Assembly: GCA_012934845.2 (NCBI GenBank)
Contig: WNNJ02003841.1
Coordinates: 62,001 to 126,000 of the forward strand
Reading direction: 5' to 3'
From: Pomphorhynchus laevis
Taxonomy: Eukaryota; Acanthocephala; Palaeacanthocephala; Echinorhynchida; Pomphorhynchidae
Length of the DNA: 64,000 nucleotides
The position numbers were made by a program, and so were the translations under genes. A model generated the notes under the pieces. It was given only the letters and a program-made list of their open reading frames with translations. It made no database searches and was not told where the DNA came from. This document shows positions 32,263 to 44,892 of the stretch, piece by piece; positions within the stretch are counted from its first letter, which is position 1; each line of letters starts with the position of its first letter.

Positions 32263-33000
32263 TCACCTTATTTGGTATTTGTCAACCACAACTTCTTGAA
32301 AATTCTTCAACATCTTCACGGCCTCAGGTTTAGAGGGAACTGAGCTCCCGGCCTCACTAGCGCGCCGCCTTCCGATGACAGATGTTGAGCCCGTTTCAGG
32401 GCACACCCAACTCTCTTCAGGATAGGATACGCTAAGTCTATCCAGGTCAGCATTCGCCGACCAGTTCACTGTTATGGCGAATCCCAGATATTTTACTTGA
32501 CTTGTGAAGGTAGGGGTGATTGAGACTGCAAAAAGGAGGAGGGCCGATAGTGCTAATCTTTTAAAATGGTTATCAGATGATGTTTCTTGTTGCTTTTTAA
32601 GGAAGCACATTTTCTCGACCAGCTGGGTAGACTCCCCCACAGTTAGAACAGTGCGGGGATCTATCGCATTTTTCTGAATTGTCACCCAGAGCCACATATC
32701 CCGCAAGAGCGGGGAAGAGGGCATCCAGAACTCCAATGTCTTTTCCGTGGCATACATTACTGTGGGGTAGGTCATAGAGTCAGTTTAGATCAGAGTAAAT
32801 GCTAGATTATTTTCCAGGAAAGGGTTACATCTGGAGTTAGCTAAACACTCGGCCACGTCAACTGGGGCAGAACAAAATGCCACAGGAATCGGCAATCCAT
32901 TTTTCCTTGTAATAAATATGATATTGCTAATCTTAAAATTTTGTTCAAGTGCTAGAATGTCTCCATCTGACATGTATGTCAAAATGCTGTTGATTTTCAA
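32263..33000 (-). CDS. Unrecognised protein, two adjacent open segments in one frame
   Basis: The segments 32,785-33,000 and 32,263-32,775 are in the same minus-strand frame, nearly contiguous. They read ILALEQNFKISNIIFITRKN, then GLPIPVAFCSAPVDVAE, and later YATEKTLEFWMPSSPLLRDM and KYLGFAITVNWSANADLDRL. Composition is non-repetitive and protein-like, richer in G/C than the neighbours. I do not recognise the family. It could be a decayed mobile-element gene or an unprocessed host gene. The context (FLYWCH element on one side, LINE on the other) favours mobile DNA. Confidence 0.45.
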
Positions 33001-33246
33001 GGTTGCTTGGATAGGCTTGTATAAGATTTATTATTTTTTTTATTTTACCTAGACTTGAATGGTTTTTATTGAACTGGTCCAAGTAATCACGTACAAGCTC
33101 AGGTGTTCAAAAGGGTATCCTAACCTCTGCCTCATAATTTTTTATTGAATGAAAAATAACTCTTCACTTGAAACGTGCAGAGAAATCCCTAAGGAAGATG
33201 TTGAAAATATTGTTCATTGGTATAAGTTCCGTAAATTTAACACAAA

Positions 33247-33513
33247 TTAAGTTGACCAGTTTAGGTGCAGGGGGAAGTTCCTCTGTTCAAAGATAGATTC
33301 AGTAGACAACAAATCACTTACCTTGTCTGAAATAAGACTATATTGCTGCTTTAAGCCAGTATTTGCTTGAGGTTGGCAGCTTTTTGCATATTTGTCAAAT
33401 CCTTTGATCGTTGGAACATGAAAATTTTCACATGATAAATTCGATTGACTTGTGGTAATTATTTTCCTAAAGTTTCTTATGGAATAAAAAGACTTTAAAC
33501 GAAATCGGAGCAA
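33247..33513 (-). CDS. Possible exon of an unrecognised protein
   Basis: The minus-strand frame KIITTSQSNLSCENFHVPT...GLKQQYSLISDK is followed at 33,321 by a consensus donor GTAAGT. The exon would be about 33,322-33,460 with an acceptor ACTTTAG. Downstream on the same strand lie the two open segments at 32.3-33.0 kb, so all may belong to one spliced gene. No family is recognised. Confidence 0.35.
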   Translation of the reverse strand: MLRFRLKSFYSIRNFRKIITTSQSNLSCENFHVPTIKGFDKYAKSCQPQANTGLKQQYSLISDKVSDLLSTESIFEQRNFPLHLNWST

Positions 33514-33769
33514 AATGCATTATTATAAACAATAAATTATTTTTTTGTTCAGCGAGAACACAATATTTTAACAGCTTAGATACACAAAGCGTAAAAACAC
33601 ATCGATGACGCTAGATTTGATAGCAATGTATAACATTATGAAAAGAAACAATGGATTTTTAATCGAGTGATCATCGATAAATGATAAGTTGCGTCGTCGG
33701 AGGATTTTTTAATGTTAGATCATGGTAAGTGTCCGTGTAATTTCAGGTTTTCATATCGAGTTCCCAATA

Positions 33770-36700
33770 TATGGAATAAGCTTCCAGATTTTACAGTCAC
33801 TGAGGAACTCCCATAGTTCTTATCGTCAGAGACGCAGTTACCAACAATCTTGTTGCCTTCTTCGTCGACCGCCATGGTCAATTAATTAAAATCACAAACT
33901 AAAAAGAATAGATGATTGTTCGTACTATATGCTCAAAAATTAAAGAGATAAAATACACAATTACAGTTCCAGATTACAGTTCAAAGATCACTGATAACGA
34001 TATTACATTACAAAACACACCAAATTATCGGGATTGCGTTCATTTGGTTCAGCAAATGTCAAAATCAAAGAAAACAACTAAAAGAGTTGGTCGGAAACTC
34101 ACGTCCGCTAATACTGAGATTCATATTGAGAAACAAATTGGTTGCGATAACAAAGATTGCAACGTTTAGACTCATGTCTCAATTCCAATAACATATGATG
34201 ATAACATCTCTAAACGGACTTTCCTCTGTGGCTTCTGCTGTGCTGCTCATGTTGGAAAGCTATCGACGAATAGTGACCAAAACGATGAGGATGTTTAAAA
34301 AGTTGGCAAAACCACCATACTACTATCATCATCCGTGAGTAAGCCGCCTTCATTGCCAACTTTGACTTCCAATGCATCAAATCAGTATCAGTAGCAAGCA
34401 CTACTGACCCTTCAATGACAGTTGTAACTGAGTTGCATGCTGAATAGCTATCAAGATTTTCAGGCAAGTGTTCTATAACCAAGCAAACGATCATGTCCGC
34501 TGACCGTAGTACCATAAGTGTAAGTTTCTCAGAATCTGTCGAGTTTCTCAACCGTGATATTATTGGGGAACTTGCCTTCATACGATTTCCTAATAAGGAG
34601 GATTCATCTACAAGATGTCCATCTGCTTCTAATCAGATGGGCCTAAATACATCTGAACAACTATTAGTGGAATATTCAGATTCTGCCTATCCCCATCATT
34701 GCTTATGTGACGAGCTCAGCAAGGATCTAATTACCACATTCTCGAAAAAAGACGGCAACGTTGATGACAAAGATTCTAAATCATTAGAGTCAACAAATAT
34801 TTTACCTATTCGTCTATGGAAATACAGTGACGGGATAAACCCTGATTGTGGATGTGGGTTAACAGCTATTAATGAAGATTTAATTAAATCCGATCCAATT
34901 CAGGCGAGTTGCCCGATGCAGCACACCCAAACCTTTTCAAAATTTGCGAAACGTCATAACCGAGCTCAGGCAGTCATCTTTGCTAACATACCTGAGTCTT
35001 GTTCTTTCAAAATTCAACATCGTCTGAATGATAATCTTGTGAAGGTACCCTCTGTTCTTTCAACAGTCTTTAAAGATTTATCTAATGAAATTATCTTCAA
35101 GATTAAAGTAGTCTCCTTGTTTCACGTGGGTAGAAAAGTAAGGACAGATGCAGTCGTCCTAGACTACTTAAAGCTATTTTGAAAGATGAAGGATCAGTTA
35201 AAATTATTCTCCATAATTCGTTTCGTTTGTTCGGTAGTCAAGTCTGAATACTAAAAGATCTTGATGTTGAAGAGCGCAAACGCCTACGTGCAGAATCCTT
35301 TGTTGGTTTTTAATAACAGAGTCGTGGCTAAAACCTGATGTTACCGATAGTGAGATCGAGTTATCTAATTACTTTTATTATCGGGCTGACAGGGCAATAG
35401 AAAACGGAAGTGGATGAATACTGTATGTTCACTTTAGCGCTGCAGTTGCACTACTCGACGTAAAATTTGATGATTGAGTTGAATCTTTGTGGGTGAGGGT
35501 ATCACTTTCAAATCGCCAACCGATTGTCATTGGTCTCATTTATCGTAGCCCATGCGCTAAAATCAGTTGCATTGTCAACGCTTTTCATAAGTACGCTACT
35601 TCGCACGATGTGTTAGTTTTGGGAGATCCCAATATGCCTCATGTAGATTGAGAAACGTACACGCCCAGAGTAGTATGTGATAGTAGTTCGTAAGAGTTAT
35701 TCGACTGTATCAACGTTGTAAGTCTCACTCAACATGTGAGAGACTTCACTCGTTTCTGTGGGAATCAGCGATCTTTGTTAGATATTTGTCTGACCTCAAA
35801 CGTATGTTTTGTAGACCACGTCACTCACCTTGAACCTATAGGATCATCAGACCACTGTGTCCTTCTATTTGACTCCTACTTCTCGTAAGGCATTTTAACC
35901 CACAGATCATTTCTAAATACAGTTCAGTGTTTCAAAACGGACTATCAATTGGTCCGTATGTGTGTTTCCGGTATATGTTGGCTGAATCCTCTTGTGGTTG
36001 GTGTTGAAACGTCATGGCAACAATTTGATGCGATACTTTTAGATTTGCGCTTACGCTTATTGCTTAGAAAAGTTACGAAAGTTCGTTTACATTGTAAATC
36101 TTGGTTAGATATGGAACTCCGTCAAGCCTTGAAAGAAAATCATCTATCTTTTAAGAGGTTTAGGGATGGTGACATTAACAGTTTCTTTCATTAAAGTAAG
36201 GAATCGTTTTACGAATTTAAAACAATAAACGGTGTAGTTTCGAAGAAAGGATGTCACTATAGGCTTTTCGCAACCCTGGTCGCTTGTTCAAATACGCGAA
36301 CTCAAAACAGAGCGGGGCATGTTAGGCTTGTATCGGACAGTGGACATGCCCGCGATGACGATTACGACATCGCTAATGGGTTTGTTGAAAATTTTTTGAT
36401 TTCATTAAATCCCTCTAGCAAACCATCTTTTATCATCCCATATAAATCACTCACTGATGTCGTTAGCATGTATTGCTAACATTCTATTGGGGATGTGCGA
36501 AGAGATCTTAAGAACTTAAAATCAACGCGGTTTGTTTGTCCTGATTTATTGCCGCTTATATACTTAAAAATGCTAGCAGATGAGGTTTATATCTCTTTAT
36601 ATTGGATGTTTATTGCGTCATTTTATTCCGGTCATATGCCCGAAATGTAGAAACGCTCAATTGTAATACCACTGTTTAAAAATCAATCGAACTTGTGTAG

Positions 36701-37085
36701 ATAATTACAAACCCGTAAGCTTGACTTGCATTTGTTGTCGAATCTTGGAAATACTACTGTATAAGCATATATTAGTGATGATTTAAAATCCAGAAATTTA
36801 CTGTGTATTAACCAACATGGTTTTAGAAGTGATCATTCTACTGTCATAAATCTACTAGTTGCACAGAACTCATGGGCCAATTTAGTTGATGAAAGAACTC
36901 GCGTTGAAATCATATTCTTTGATTTTTCCAAATCTTTCGATCACGTACGTCATGACTATCTGATTTTCAAAATGCATGCCTTGACGATTGATCCCATAAT
37001 AATTCGCTGGGTGGCCAACTTTATCTTTAGACGCTCTTATTGGGTTTCCGTTAATAATATTTATTCGGTTAGAGTAAAATGTACT
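33770..37085 (+). mobile_element. CR1-like LINE, long degenerate copy
   Basis: In order on the plus strand: a putative ORF1 (33,912-34,169 and 34,493-35,182), then endonuclease (IVIGLIYRSPCAKISC, VLVLGDPNMPHVDW, SLLDICLTSN, GSSDHCVL) at 35,480-35,880. The linker follows (CKSWLDMELRQALKENH) at 36,090-36,140, then RT (INQHGFRSDHST, EIIFFDFSKSFDHVRHDYL) at 36,810-36,960, fading out after 37,080. The 3' half of RT and the tail are missing. Many stops and frame changes indicate an old copy. Confidence 0.85.
34493..35182 (+). pseudogene. CR1-like LINE ORF1-type protein
   Basis: A 229-residue frame. HHCLCDEL and a CGCG cluster sit near the middle. The later part, KFAKRHNRAQAVIFANIPES through VVSLFHVGRKVRTDAVVLD, resembles the ORF1 or ORF2 lead of CR1-like LINEs, where an N-x-P-E-S motif precedes a short RNA-binding region. 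It lies immediately before the endonuclease remnants, which supports the call. Continuation in another frame after 35,182 (RPLKAILKDEGSVKII-like) shows decay. Confidence 0.6.
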
Positions 37086-37089
37086 TAGT

Positions 37090-37550
37090 AACTACGTCGT
37101 GTATCTAAGTTGACTTATTCAGAAAGATAAGTTATTATTAGTATAAACAGCCGATGAGCGTGGGCTCGTTTAGCTGGATCTCAATGTAATACGATATTAA
37201 TAATATTTAAGTACATACAATTACAAGCTTTAGAACGGGGTTAATACGAATAATATAAGCCAATTTATTTCTAATAAATAAAAAAGATTATTTTTCTGCA
37301 TTAGCATTTAATGTGAATTTATTGTCAATATTCATCGTTAACTATGTATCCGCTGATTTTTTTGAAATAATAGCACATTGAAAAGTCCTAAATTCTCATT
37401 TGTTTTACAACTTTTAATGACAATTGTATTTATCACTTTTATGTAAATAAGGTTTCTGTAACCTGAATAAAACTAATTATTTTTCACTTAATACAACAGA
37501 GAAAATTCGTTTCCAATCCGAATTATTACAAGAAGGCGAGGAAGCAGGAA
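37090..37550. other. AT-rich spacer
   Basis: No gene, repeat or structure recognised between the LINE and the foldback at 37,556. Confidence 0.5.
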
Positions 37551-37555
37551 TATTT

Positions 37556-37737
37556 ATTTGATTAGAAAAATCCAATATTTCGACGGCACTACGGCACGTC
37601 ATCTTCAGGGTTGTAATTAGCTGGAACACTTATAAATTTTCTGTTTCTTAAGAAAATTTATAAATGTTCCAGCTAATTACAACCCTAAAGATGACGTGCC
37701 GTAGTGCCGTCGAAATATTGGATTTTTCTAATCAAAT
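37556..37737. repeat. Foldback: 87-bp arms, 8-bp spacer
   Basis: The left arm 37,556-37,642 and right arm 37,651-37,737 are reverse complements with two mismatches. Each arm contains the motif GATGACGTGCCG...CGTCGAAATATTGG, a hairpin followed by CGAAATATTGG, of the kind seen at Penelope-like ends. The structure is likely two Penelope-like termini joined head to head. Confidence 0.92.
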
Positions 37738-38069
37738 AATTAATATAACATTATCCACTTGCGTTCACAACTATTTCGTATTTAATTATTATAAACCGAC
37801 AACAAAATGAGCCAAAGGCTCTTACAGTTTCATCATACAAATGAAATTAAATAGTTTGAAAGTCAATTAATTACAATTGCATCTTTAATACCGGGTCAAC
37901 GTCCAATCTGCTCTTAAATTTTTAAATAATTTCTATCGATACAGTTTCTTCGAAAAGACTATTCAAACTTTGAATAATACGTCTACGGGTTCGATTAAAT
38001 CTATTTCTCTTCAACATCCAAGAATGGCCACGTAATAAAAAAAACTGATTCCTTAGTTATAAAAAATTC

Positions 38070-38690
38070 TTTAGGGGTAATTGCAATCATTGAGAATAGT
38101 CCATACTAAACACAGATCGGTAAAACATAAGAAGGTAAGAGCAGATGAACCAGGACGGTATACAATGGCGATATCTAGAGTGATCGGGTTAGAAGAACGA
38201 CAAGTGAGCAGTTCAAAAGAGCAAGGACTGAAAGGGGAAGTGATTTTGCGAATAGACGCGGGGTGACGGGCGGATGCGATAATGCCGCCATGATTAGAGA
38301 ATTTAGAAGGGGATTTGCTGAGGGGCGAGCGGATTCGACTAGTGAACAACCGGCAGATAGCAAACGGCGGATGGAGAGGTCGTCAGGATCGGAGTGCCGG
38401 GATTCGGTGAGGCAGAAGAGATCGATGGATTGCTTGGTGTATAGGTTGAGGATGAGATTGGATTTATTGAGAAGAGATCTAGTGTTGAGGAGGCCGTGGC
38501 GGAAACCGTGTGTGGTGGTGATAGGAGCTAGTGGAGAAGACACATAGGGGAGATGGAGCGCCATCGAATTTTTGGGCGGGTGTGGAAACTTGAAAATTTC
38601 CGTCGATGTTTCGGATAGAGAGATGTTTCGCCGTTTTTTCGCGACGGCGTTTTTTGATGCGTACATATGAGTTGAGCGATTTTTGAGATT
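38070..38690 (-). mobile_element. LINE (L2/CR1-like family), ORF1 end and endonuclease start
   Basis: The minus strand encodes ALHLPYVSSPLAPITTTHGF, GLLNTRSLLNKSNLILNL and LFCLTESRHSDPDDLSIRRL. In a second frame come GGIIASARHPASIRKI and IVYRPGSSA. This equals the ORF1/ORF2 junction and first third of the endonuclease in the near-complete copy. It is truncated on both sides. Confidence 0.85.
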
Positions 38691-38699
38691 TTAGATTTT

Positions 38700-39814
38700 A
38701 CAAATTTTCAAGATTTTGGATTATTTTTCTAGTAAGACCGTAATTTCAATATTGTTTAGTCCTGCTTTCCTATTGAAAACATTAGATTTATCATCAAAGA
38801 ATCTTTATCTTCTGTGGCTCTAGATTGTGTTTCGATATTTCAATTTCATACAAAAATCATCTAAGGTGCATTGATATGTAGAGATGAGATGAACTTCGTA
38901 CTTGGTTCATCTTACCCAACGATGAACTCGTTGCCAAGATGTTATCTCTGTACATTCATAAGCGGCTCAGTGATTGATCAAAGATAAAACGTAGTTGTCC
39001 CACCTCATTCTCAATATGTTCACAATCTCCAGGTGAAATTGTAACAGTATCTACCGATAACGAATTAAAACAAAGATTGAAATTGAGAATGGATTTGAGT
39101 GGTTCGCATTTATTCATGAATATGGGCATTGCTTTATTATTTTCTTATTGTTTACATTGTATTGATAGGATTAAACACGTATATATTGATAACGAATTAA
39201 AACGGAGATTAAAATTGTGGATGAATTCGAGTGGTTTATGCTATAAAATGGGCATTAATGCCATAAATATGGGCATTGGCTATTCTTTATATTTTTTTAC
39301 ATTGTATTGATCGTACTAAACATGAAAAATTTTATCTTGTAATAATAGTTCAATAATAATTGTCTAAATTAAATTTTAATTAATCTAAAATAATTTAAAA
39401 ATTAAAATTCATTGTTTTAAATATTTAATTTTATTAATTTAAATATCACATTTTAAACAAAATTAAAAAAGGGCAAGCGTTACTGCTTAATTTTTAATAA
39501 GCAAACTTTAATATTTCTTCAATTTAAATTAAATATTTAACTAATTCTCGTATATTATTAATTTTAACATAACGAGCACAGCTCAAAGCTGAACAAATAT
39601 TAAAAAGAAAAAATTAATAGGCAATTAATCTAAATTCAAAAATATTTAAAAAACGAATTGAATAAACGGCACAATAAATATTTCCATTGTCAGTCAACGC
39701 ATTTGATAGTCGGAAAAGTAATTTATGTATTTTTTCGTGGAGAAAATTTATACAAATTATACAAATTATAATTATAAAATTTATAATTATAAAAATTATA
39801 ATTATGAAAATTAT
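38700..39814. other. AT-rich spacer with low-complexity ATTATA run
   Basis: Two similar blocks (39,060-39,170 and 39,195-39,310: AACGAATTAAAAC, then ATGGATTTGAGTGG-like and TATGGGCATTG) form a diverged direct repeat. From 39,750 a TTATAATTATAAAA run leads to the next element. No gene seen. Confidence 0.55.
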
Positions 39815-40397
39815 ACAAATTTTCGCGAAGACAAATTATACAAATTATGCAATAATAATTATACAATTATTACGGATTGCCCTAAAAAGGTCCTTTTCGA
39901 ATGCTTGGCAGCGTAAACTGCCTTATTCGCATGGCCCTGGCTGCTGCTTGGTTCCCGTCTCGCCTTGAGTCGACAGGTTGATACTGATTCGATGGAAAGC
40001 GGCTTGATGACACTACATTGGTCCCGGCAAGATGGCAAACTGCTCGCCTGAGACTCACCTGCCCGAATCCGCTTTCTCCTAGACACTTGGTCATGACTAT
40101 CAATGGTTGCGGATCAGTAGCTAGCAGCGCCGAACGGGCCAAACAAGCTAAATATAGCGGCCTCGACCAACGCGATTATTATTTTGTGCACATCGCATTG
40201 GCATTTTGGGCTCGTTTAGTTAGGATACTAACGAAATCCTCCGAAACCTAGCCAAACGATTAATCCGAATCACCCGGGAACCCAAGCGGCCATGTTTTTC
40301 ATACAGCTCCTGAGTGTTACTGTTCAACGAGGAAATGCTGGGGGCATGCTCTAGGCAGCACACGACAAATTTTCGTTGAGACAAATTATACAAATTA
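39815..40397 (+). mobile_element. LINE-like C-terminal fragment flanked by 33-bp direct repeats
   Basis: The insert (about 39,848-40,364) encodes, in more than one frame, LIRMALAAAWFPSRLES, DGKRLDD, LTCPNPLSPRHL and ERAKQAKYSGLDQRDYYF. This aligns with the copy at 44.9-45.7 kb ([47 protein letters not shown]). ACAAATTTTCG...GACAAATTATACAAATTA flanks it on both sides (39,815-39,847 and 40,365-40,397, 30 of 33 matching), either a long target duplication or a pre-existing repeat. Confidence 0.72.
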
Positions 40398-40399
40398 AT

Positions 40400-40985
40400 A
40401 GATTAATTATAGATATACATATGAAAACCAAAAGACTTTAACAGTCTGTAGGTTACAACCGGGAAAAGTAAAACAAAAAAATCCTGAGCAAGGATGACAC
40501 GCAAAATCGTGAAGCGTTTCATATTATAGATATTAGTACCATATATTTTTAAAAGCTTTAAGACTTTATACTTTATTAATAAACTTTCTCACAATGGTCA
40601 GTCGCATTTCATTTAATTAATCCAGTACAGGTGTTGCAATTTTTTTCGCAGTGAGCAACATAAAAATAGGAATGAAAACCAAAATAAGGTTTTGAACATA
40701 TAAACGTTGTTTATTAAAATTGTTAACACATTAGAACATATCATGATATTTTTTAATTTCTGTACTTTTAGTGATTTACAAAGTTTCGTTGGTTCAATTC
40801 GTTTACTGAGTATTTTGAACAAGGTCAAGGTACTAGAGTAATTTAAGTATTTGACAAATTAACATTATCATATAATAATAGTAGTATGTTAGTAGTATAA
40901 TTACTACTAACTTTAACACTAATAGAATGATGTGTGCCCTATTGGAATAATACATGCTCTTCTCTTAAGTCAACAAGAGAAGTAA
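40400..40985. other. AT-rich spacer
   Basis: No gene, RNA or repeat recognised. Confidence 0.5.
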
Positions 40986-41470
40986 ATTTTCACCTCATCG
41001 CGTGTGAGGTTATCTCTCGGTTGTCTGCCAAGGGGCACATTAGTAATTGAGCATCAACTGGAACATGTTTCGCGAAGCATAATGGTGAGTGACGGACCAC
41101 TGTACCTCTGCGTATGGTACGGTGGATAATTAGGACGCTATTGTCAGAAAGCAACAACATGCAACTTGAATGATCTTCCATCGTACTGCTTAAATCGGTG
41201 TGGTCCCTTCCTTATTCACAGCCTTTTCGGTTAGCGACCGTTAGGGTATTAGGACATTTAGATCCTGGATAACCAGGCTCCAGAGCGTGCTTTTTCAACA
41301 CCCTATTGGAAGTACCTGATGAAATAGCGAAAACATACAGTCCAGAGAACCCTTTCGCGGGTCGTTATTGTTCTCTCGCTCGTAGTTGTCGTTGCAGTAT
41401 ACAAACGTTTCTCAGAGTATGATTCATCTCGATGATCGCTTAAGCGATCCGGTGATTCGGTTACATCAAT
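40986..41470. other. Island of higher complexity, unidentified
   Basis: About 480 bp with balanced base composition in an otherwise A/T-dominated region. The minus-strand frame 40,990-41,181 and its upstream continuation (YDGRSFKLHVVAFRQ, YPPYHTQRYSGPSL, LGRQPRDNLTRDE across stops) look like a decayed coding region. I could not assign it. A CCTGG/CCAGG hairpin sits near 41,266. It is probably a fragment of a mobile element or an old gene. Confidence 0.4.
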
Positions 41471-44400
41471 CATTTCAGTTTTATATTTTTATTGTAATAA
41501 GTTAATTGTAAGTTCAGATAAGAATCTGAGTTTTTTTTCAAGACATTTTAACTTAAAATTATGAACATTAAATGCCATTGAGCAAATGATGATTCTTAAG
41601 CAAACAAATTCAAACATAAACAGTTGCTTGCAGTTAATAATTCATGATAGTTAAATAAAATTGCAAAGACATCTAATTGATAGAATTTCCTTGAATTTTT
41701 AAACCTTTTGTTAAATAATATTTTTTTCTAAACATTTTGAAAAAGATTATTTTATAGAAAAAATATTTGTTGTTAGAAAAAGTTTAGCAAAAAAGAAAAT
41801 GTTCTTACTGTCTTATTAAAGAAGATTGTAAGAACCGAATTAAAAGAGTGAAAGAAAAAAATTGCAATGCCCATTATGTTATTGGCCATTCTGTTTCGAA
41901 GTTGTGTCTTTGTGTATTAAAACTTATTTTTAAAGACATTCGCAAAAAGTACGAATAGTTCTATATTTTTAACTATCAAATTACGTATTTTTATTGATTT
42001 TTTTTTGTATTTACATAAAAAAGATATTATAATTTCATATCAAAGATATTATATTTAGATATTTGAAAATAATTGAATTAAAATAAATTTAAATTTCTCT
42101 AAATTCTAAAAAATCAACTTTAGAAATTAAACAATAGATAGCTTTAGACCCAATTAGTAGAAAGTTTTTTAAACGTATAAGTTTTTAGAACTAAAGCGTT
42201 TAATAGTTTTGGGATTTTTACGTCTAATAGTTTTGGACAATTTTTTAAATTAGTGCCAAATGTACACTTTAAATATCTTATCATGCTTTTGATTATCAAA
42301 AGCATGATAATTTTCCCATCGCTTTTAAAAAATTGAAGATTTTCAAAAATCTTATTTAATTTAAGCGCTGGGAAATATGGATTTTTTTATTATAATTAAT
42401 TATAAAGAAAAATAAATATTAATTAAAAAATAAATTTATTAATTTACAAATTAATTATTAAATAATTAATAAGATTAATTAATTATAATTCTATCGTTAC
42501 AAATAGCATTACAGTTATTTGTAATTCTTTATTTAAATATTTAAAAATTAAATATTTTATCAAACTGATTGTACAGGATTATACGATCCTTGAATAATTG
42601 GCATGTAATTTTCAACTAATAAGCAATTAACAAATTTTCTTTTCAATTTGTACAGTAATAATCATATAAACATTTAATGCGGCAAATGAGTGCTAGCTGC
42701 ACACTAACAAAAAAATGAAAATCACGATAAGTGATTTTGTTCTCGAAAATGCAAAATGAGTTTGGGATTTTAACCGGAGATTATGGATATGGTATTGCAA
42801 TAATATATTGAAATGTCGGAATAATTTATTACTAACAAATTATGTGTAAATAAGGATATATGTACTTACCAAGGGTGTTGATACCAACATCATAAATGGA
42901 TCAAAATGCCGATGTTATCGAATTTTACTTAATTAAAGTATTCAATTAAACAAAGCGATTTGAGGATACCACAGAAAAATCTGCAAATAATGATAAGTGA
43001 ACGTAAATGCGGAAATAAAGAATAAAGCATTAAAGTTAAGTGTTTCATAAATATGGCATATTCGTATTATATATTCACTGGTTAAAAATTGTCTTGACAT
43101 AAATACTTACAATCCTTTGAAGAGGGCTGCTCGGCCAGCCGAAATATTGGTTAATAACAATCTATGTATTTTTTCTCGGGGATGACTCGTCATATAAAGA
43201 TTACATTTGACCCGAATGCAATTCTGAACGATAACATATTCGTATTGTTACATTAGTGGGCCGGATTTTTCTATGTTGTTCGTAAACATCGTCTTCTGGT
43301 TAGAAATCATGTGAAATCCGGCTAAAACGATTCGGCCGCTGTATAAAAACGTTTCACTAGCTAACATGCAATACAATCTTATTATTATGATCACATGTCT
43401 TGAGGCGATATGACATTTCGTTACATATTCCTACCTTTTACACAAATATAGATAGAAAGTACCTCTGTAACTTGCGAATTTAATGGTTCAGTGAAAATAG
43501 TATTTTTGCCGATAGTATCGGTAAAGTATGATCGCAATTAATTATTTAATTATTTATCTCAATATGATCAATATTGAATGCAATCGACATTTTATCAAAA
43601 TTGAAAATATGTCCTCTATTAAATGTCAATTTGATTTAAACGGTAAATGATTTTTAAAATTGTGATAACAGAACTAACGTTTAAAAACAGCATTTATGAT
43701 CAAAATTATTTAATAGTTTGTTGTTAAGAATTTCTTTGAACAATTTATGGAAAATAGAATCATTTTATATGCCATTGTTAGAAATATTTATTTCTAACAA
43801 TGAAGTTTATTTCCTAATTTATATAAAAAAAATATAATTTAAACTTTTCAGGTTACCGTAAAAGTGCGTAAAAGTATTTTTAATGTTATTTTTTCTTCTA
43901 AACCAAAATTGCTGCAAGTTTTATATTCTGTATTCTTGTTTCTGTATTGGTTTCTGATGTGAAAATTTTTTATATCTGGCTACAAAAATAAAATGTTTAC
44001 ATTTAACCACACTACGTCCTTGTCCGTTATCATGATTATGAACTTTTTATTCGTTAAAATTCATTCACTTATCTTGAATTATTGACGACACTATTATGGA
44101 TCTGTCAATAAGAGAATTAAATTTAATCAAATATAAAATGATTTATGGATATGTTATAAATTATGGATCTGAATAATGAATATGTTAATCAGATAAAAAC
44201 ATAATTATATTTTGATTGTTTTAAGTCGGGAAGAATGTAATATGTAAAAACTTTTGAATTTTGAAAATAAAAATCGCTCTTTAAATTTATAAGATTATAA
44301 ATGTTATAATACAAAAGTTGTTAAATAATTAAATTTAATCTACATAAAATCTAATTTAAACAATTAGATATAAATTTAATCATAGATTAATTTGAATACA

Positions 44401-44890
44401 ATCTAAAAATGGACGCAGAAGCGTTCAATTTTTTGAACAACTAGGTCTCTTATTTACGTTATCTTATCAAGAATTCCAACATGGGTAAAATCTTTCATGA
44501 TAAGAATAAAAAATAGATAAAAAACAGTATTCGTAAAATATAAATTAATCGAATATTTTTAAATTGAATTTAGGAATTCATTAACAAGGTACCTTACATT
44601 ATAATTTCGAACTTTTAAAGAAGTTGTTTTATACGATTTTATTTGACCGTATTGCAAAAATTTATTTGACCGTATTGCAAAATATATTGGAATTGTAAAC
44701 TTTACTAAAATTTTGTTGTGATGGCAAAACTGAGTATTTTAAAATCAGTCGTAATTTAAAATTTACGTAATTGAAATTAATGTCTAGAGTTAATGTGGAA
44801 AAATAATGTAATCGTTAATTTATTATAATTAATAAATTATAATATAATTACATTTTTTTATTTAACCCAAATTTTTCAAAAAAAAACAAA
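41471..44890. other. Intergenic AT-rich stretch
   Basis: No gene supported. It holds a perfect 16-nt-arm palindrome at about 42,279-42,311 (TTATCATGCTTTTGAT), a 13-bp-arm palindrome at about 43,774-43,803, a Penelope-like end motif at 43,116-43,150, and a 22-bp tandem duplication (TTTATTTGACCGTATTGCAAAA) near 44,640-44,680. Confidence 0.55.
43116..43150 (+). repeat. Penelope-like terminal motif
   Basis: TTTGAAGAG, then GGCTG/CAGCC hairpin, then CGAAATATTGG. It has the same plan as 20,719-20,753 (minus) and the foldback at 37,556-37,737. No coding remnant adjoins it. Confidence 0.55.
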
Positions 44891-44892
44891 AA

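Noticed and set aside
34210-34581. 123-codon minus-strand frame
   Set aside because: It is antisense to the decayed CR1-like ORF1 region and has no motif of its own.
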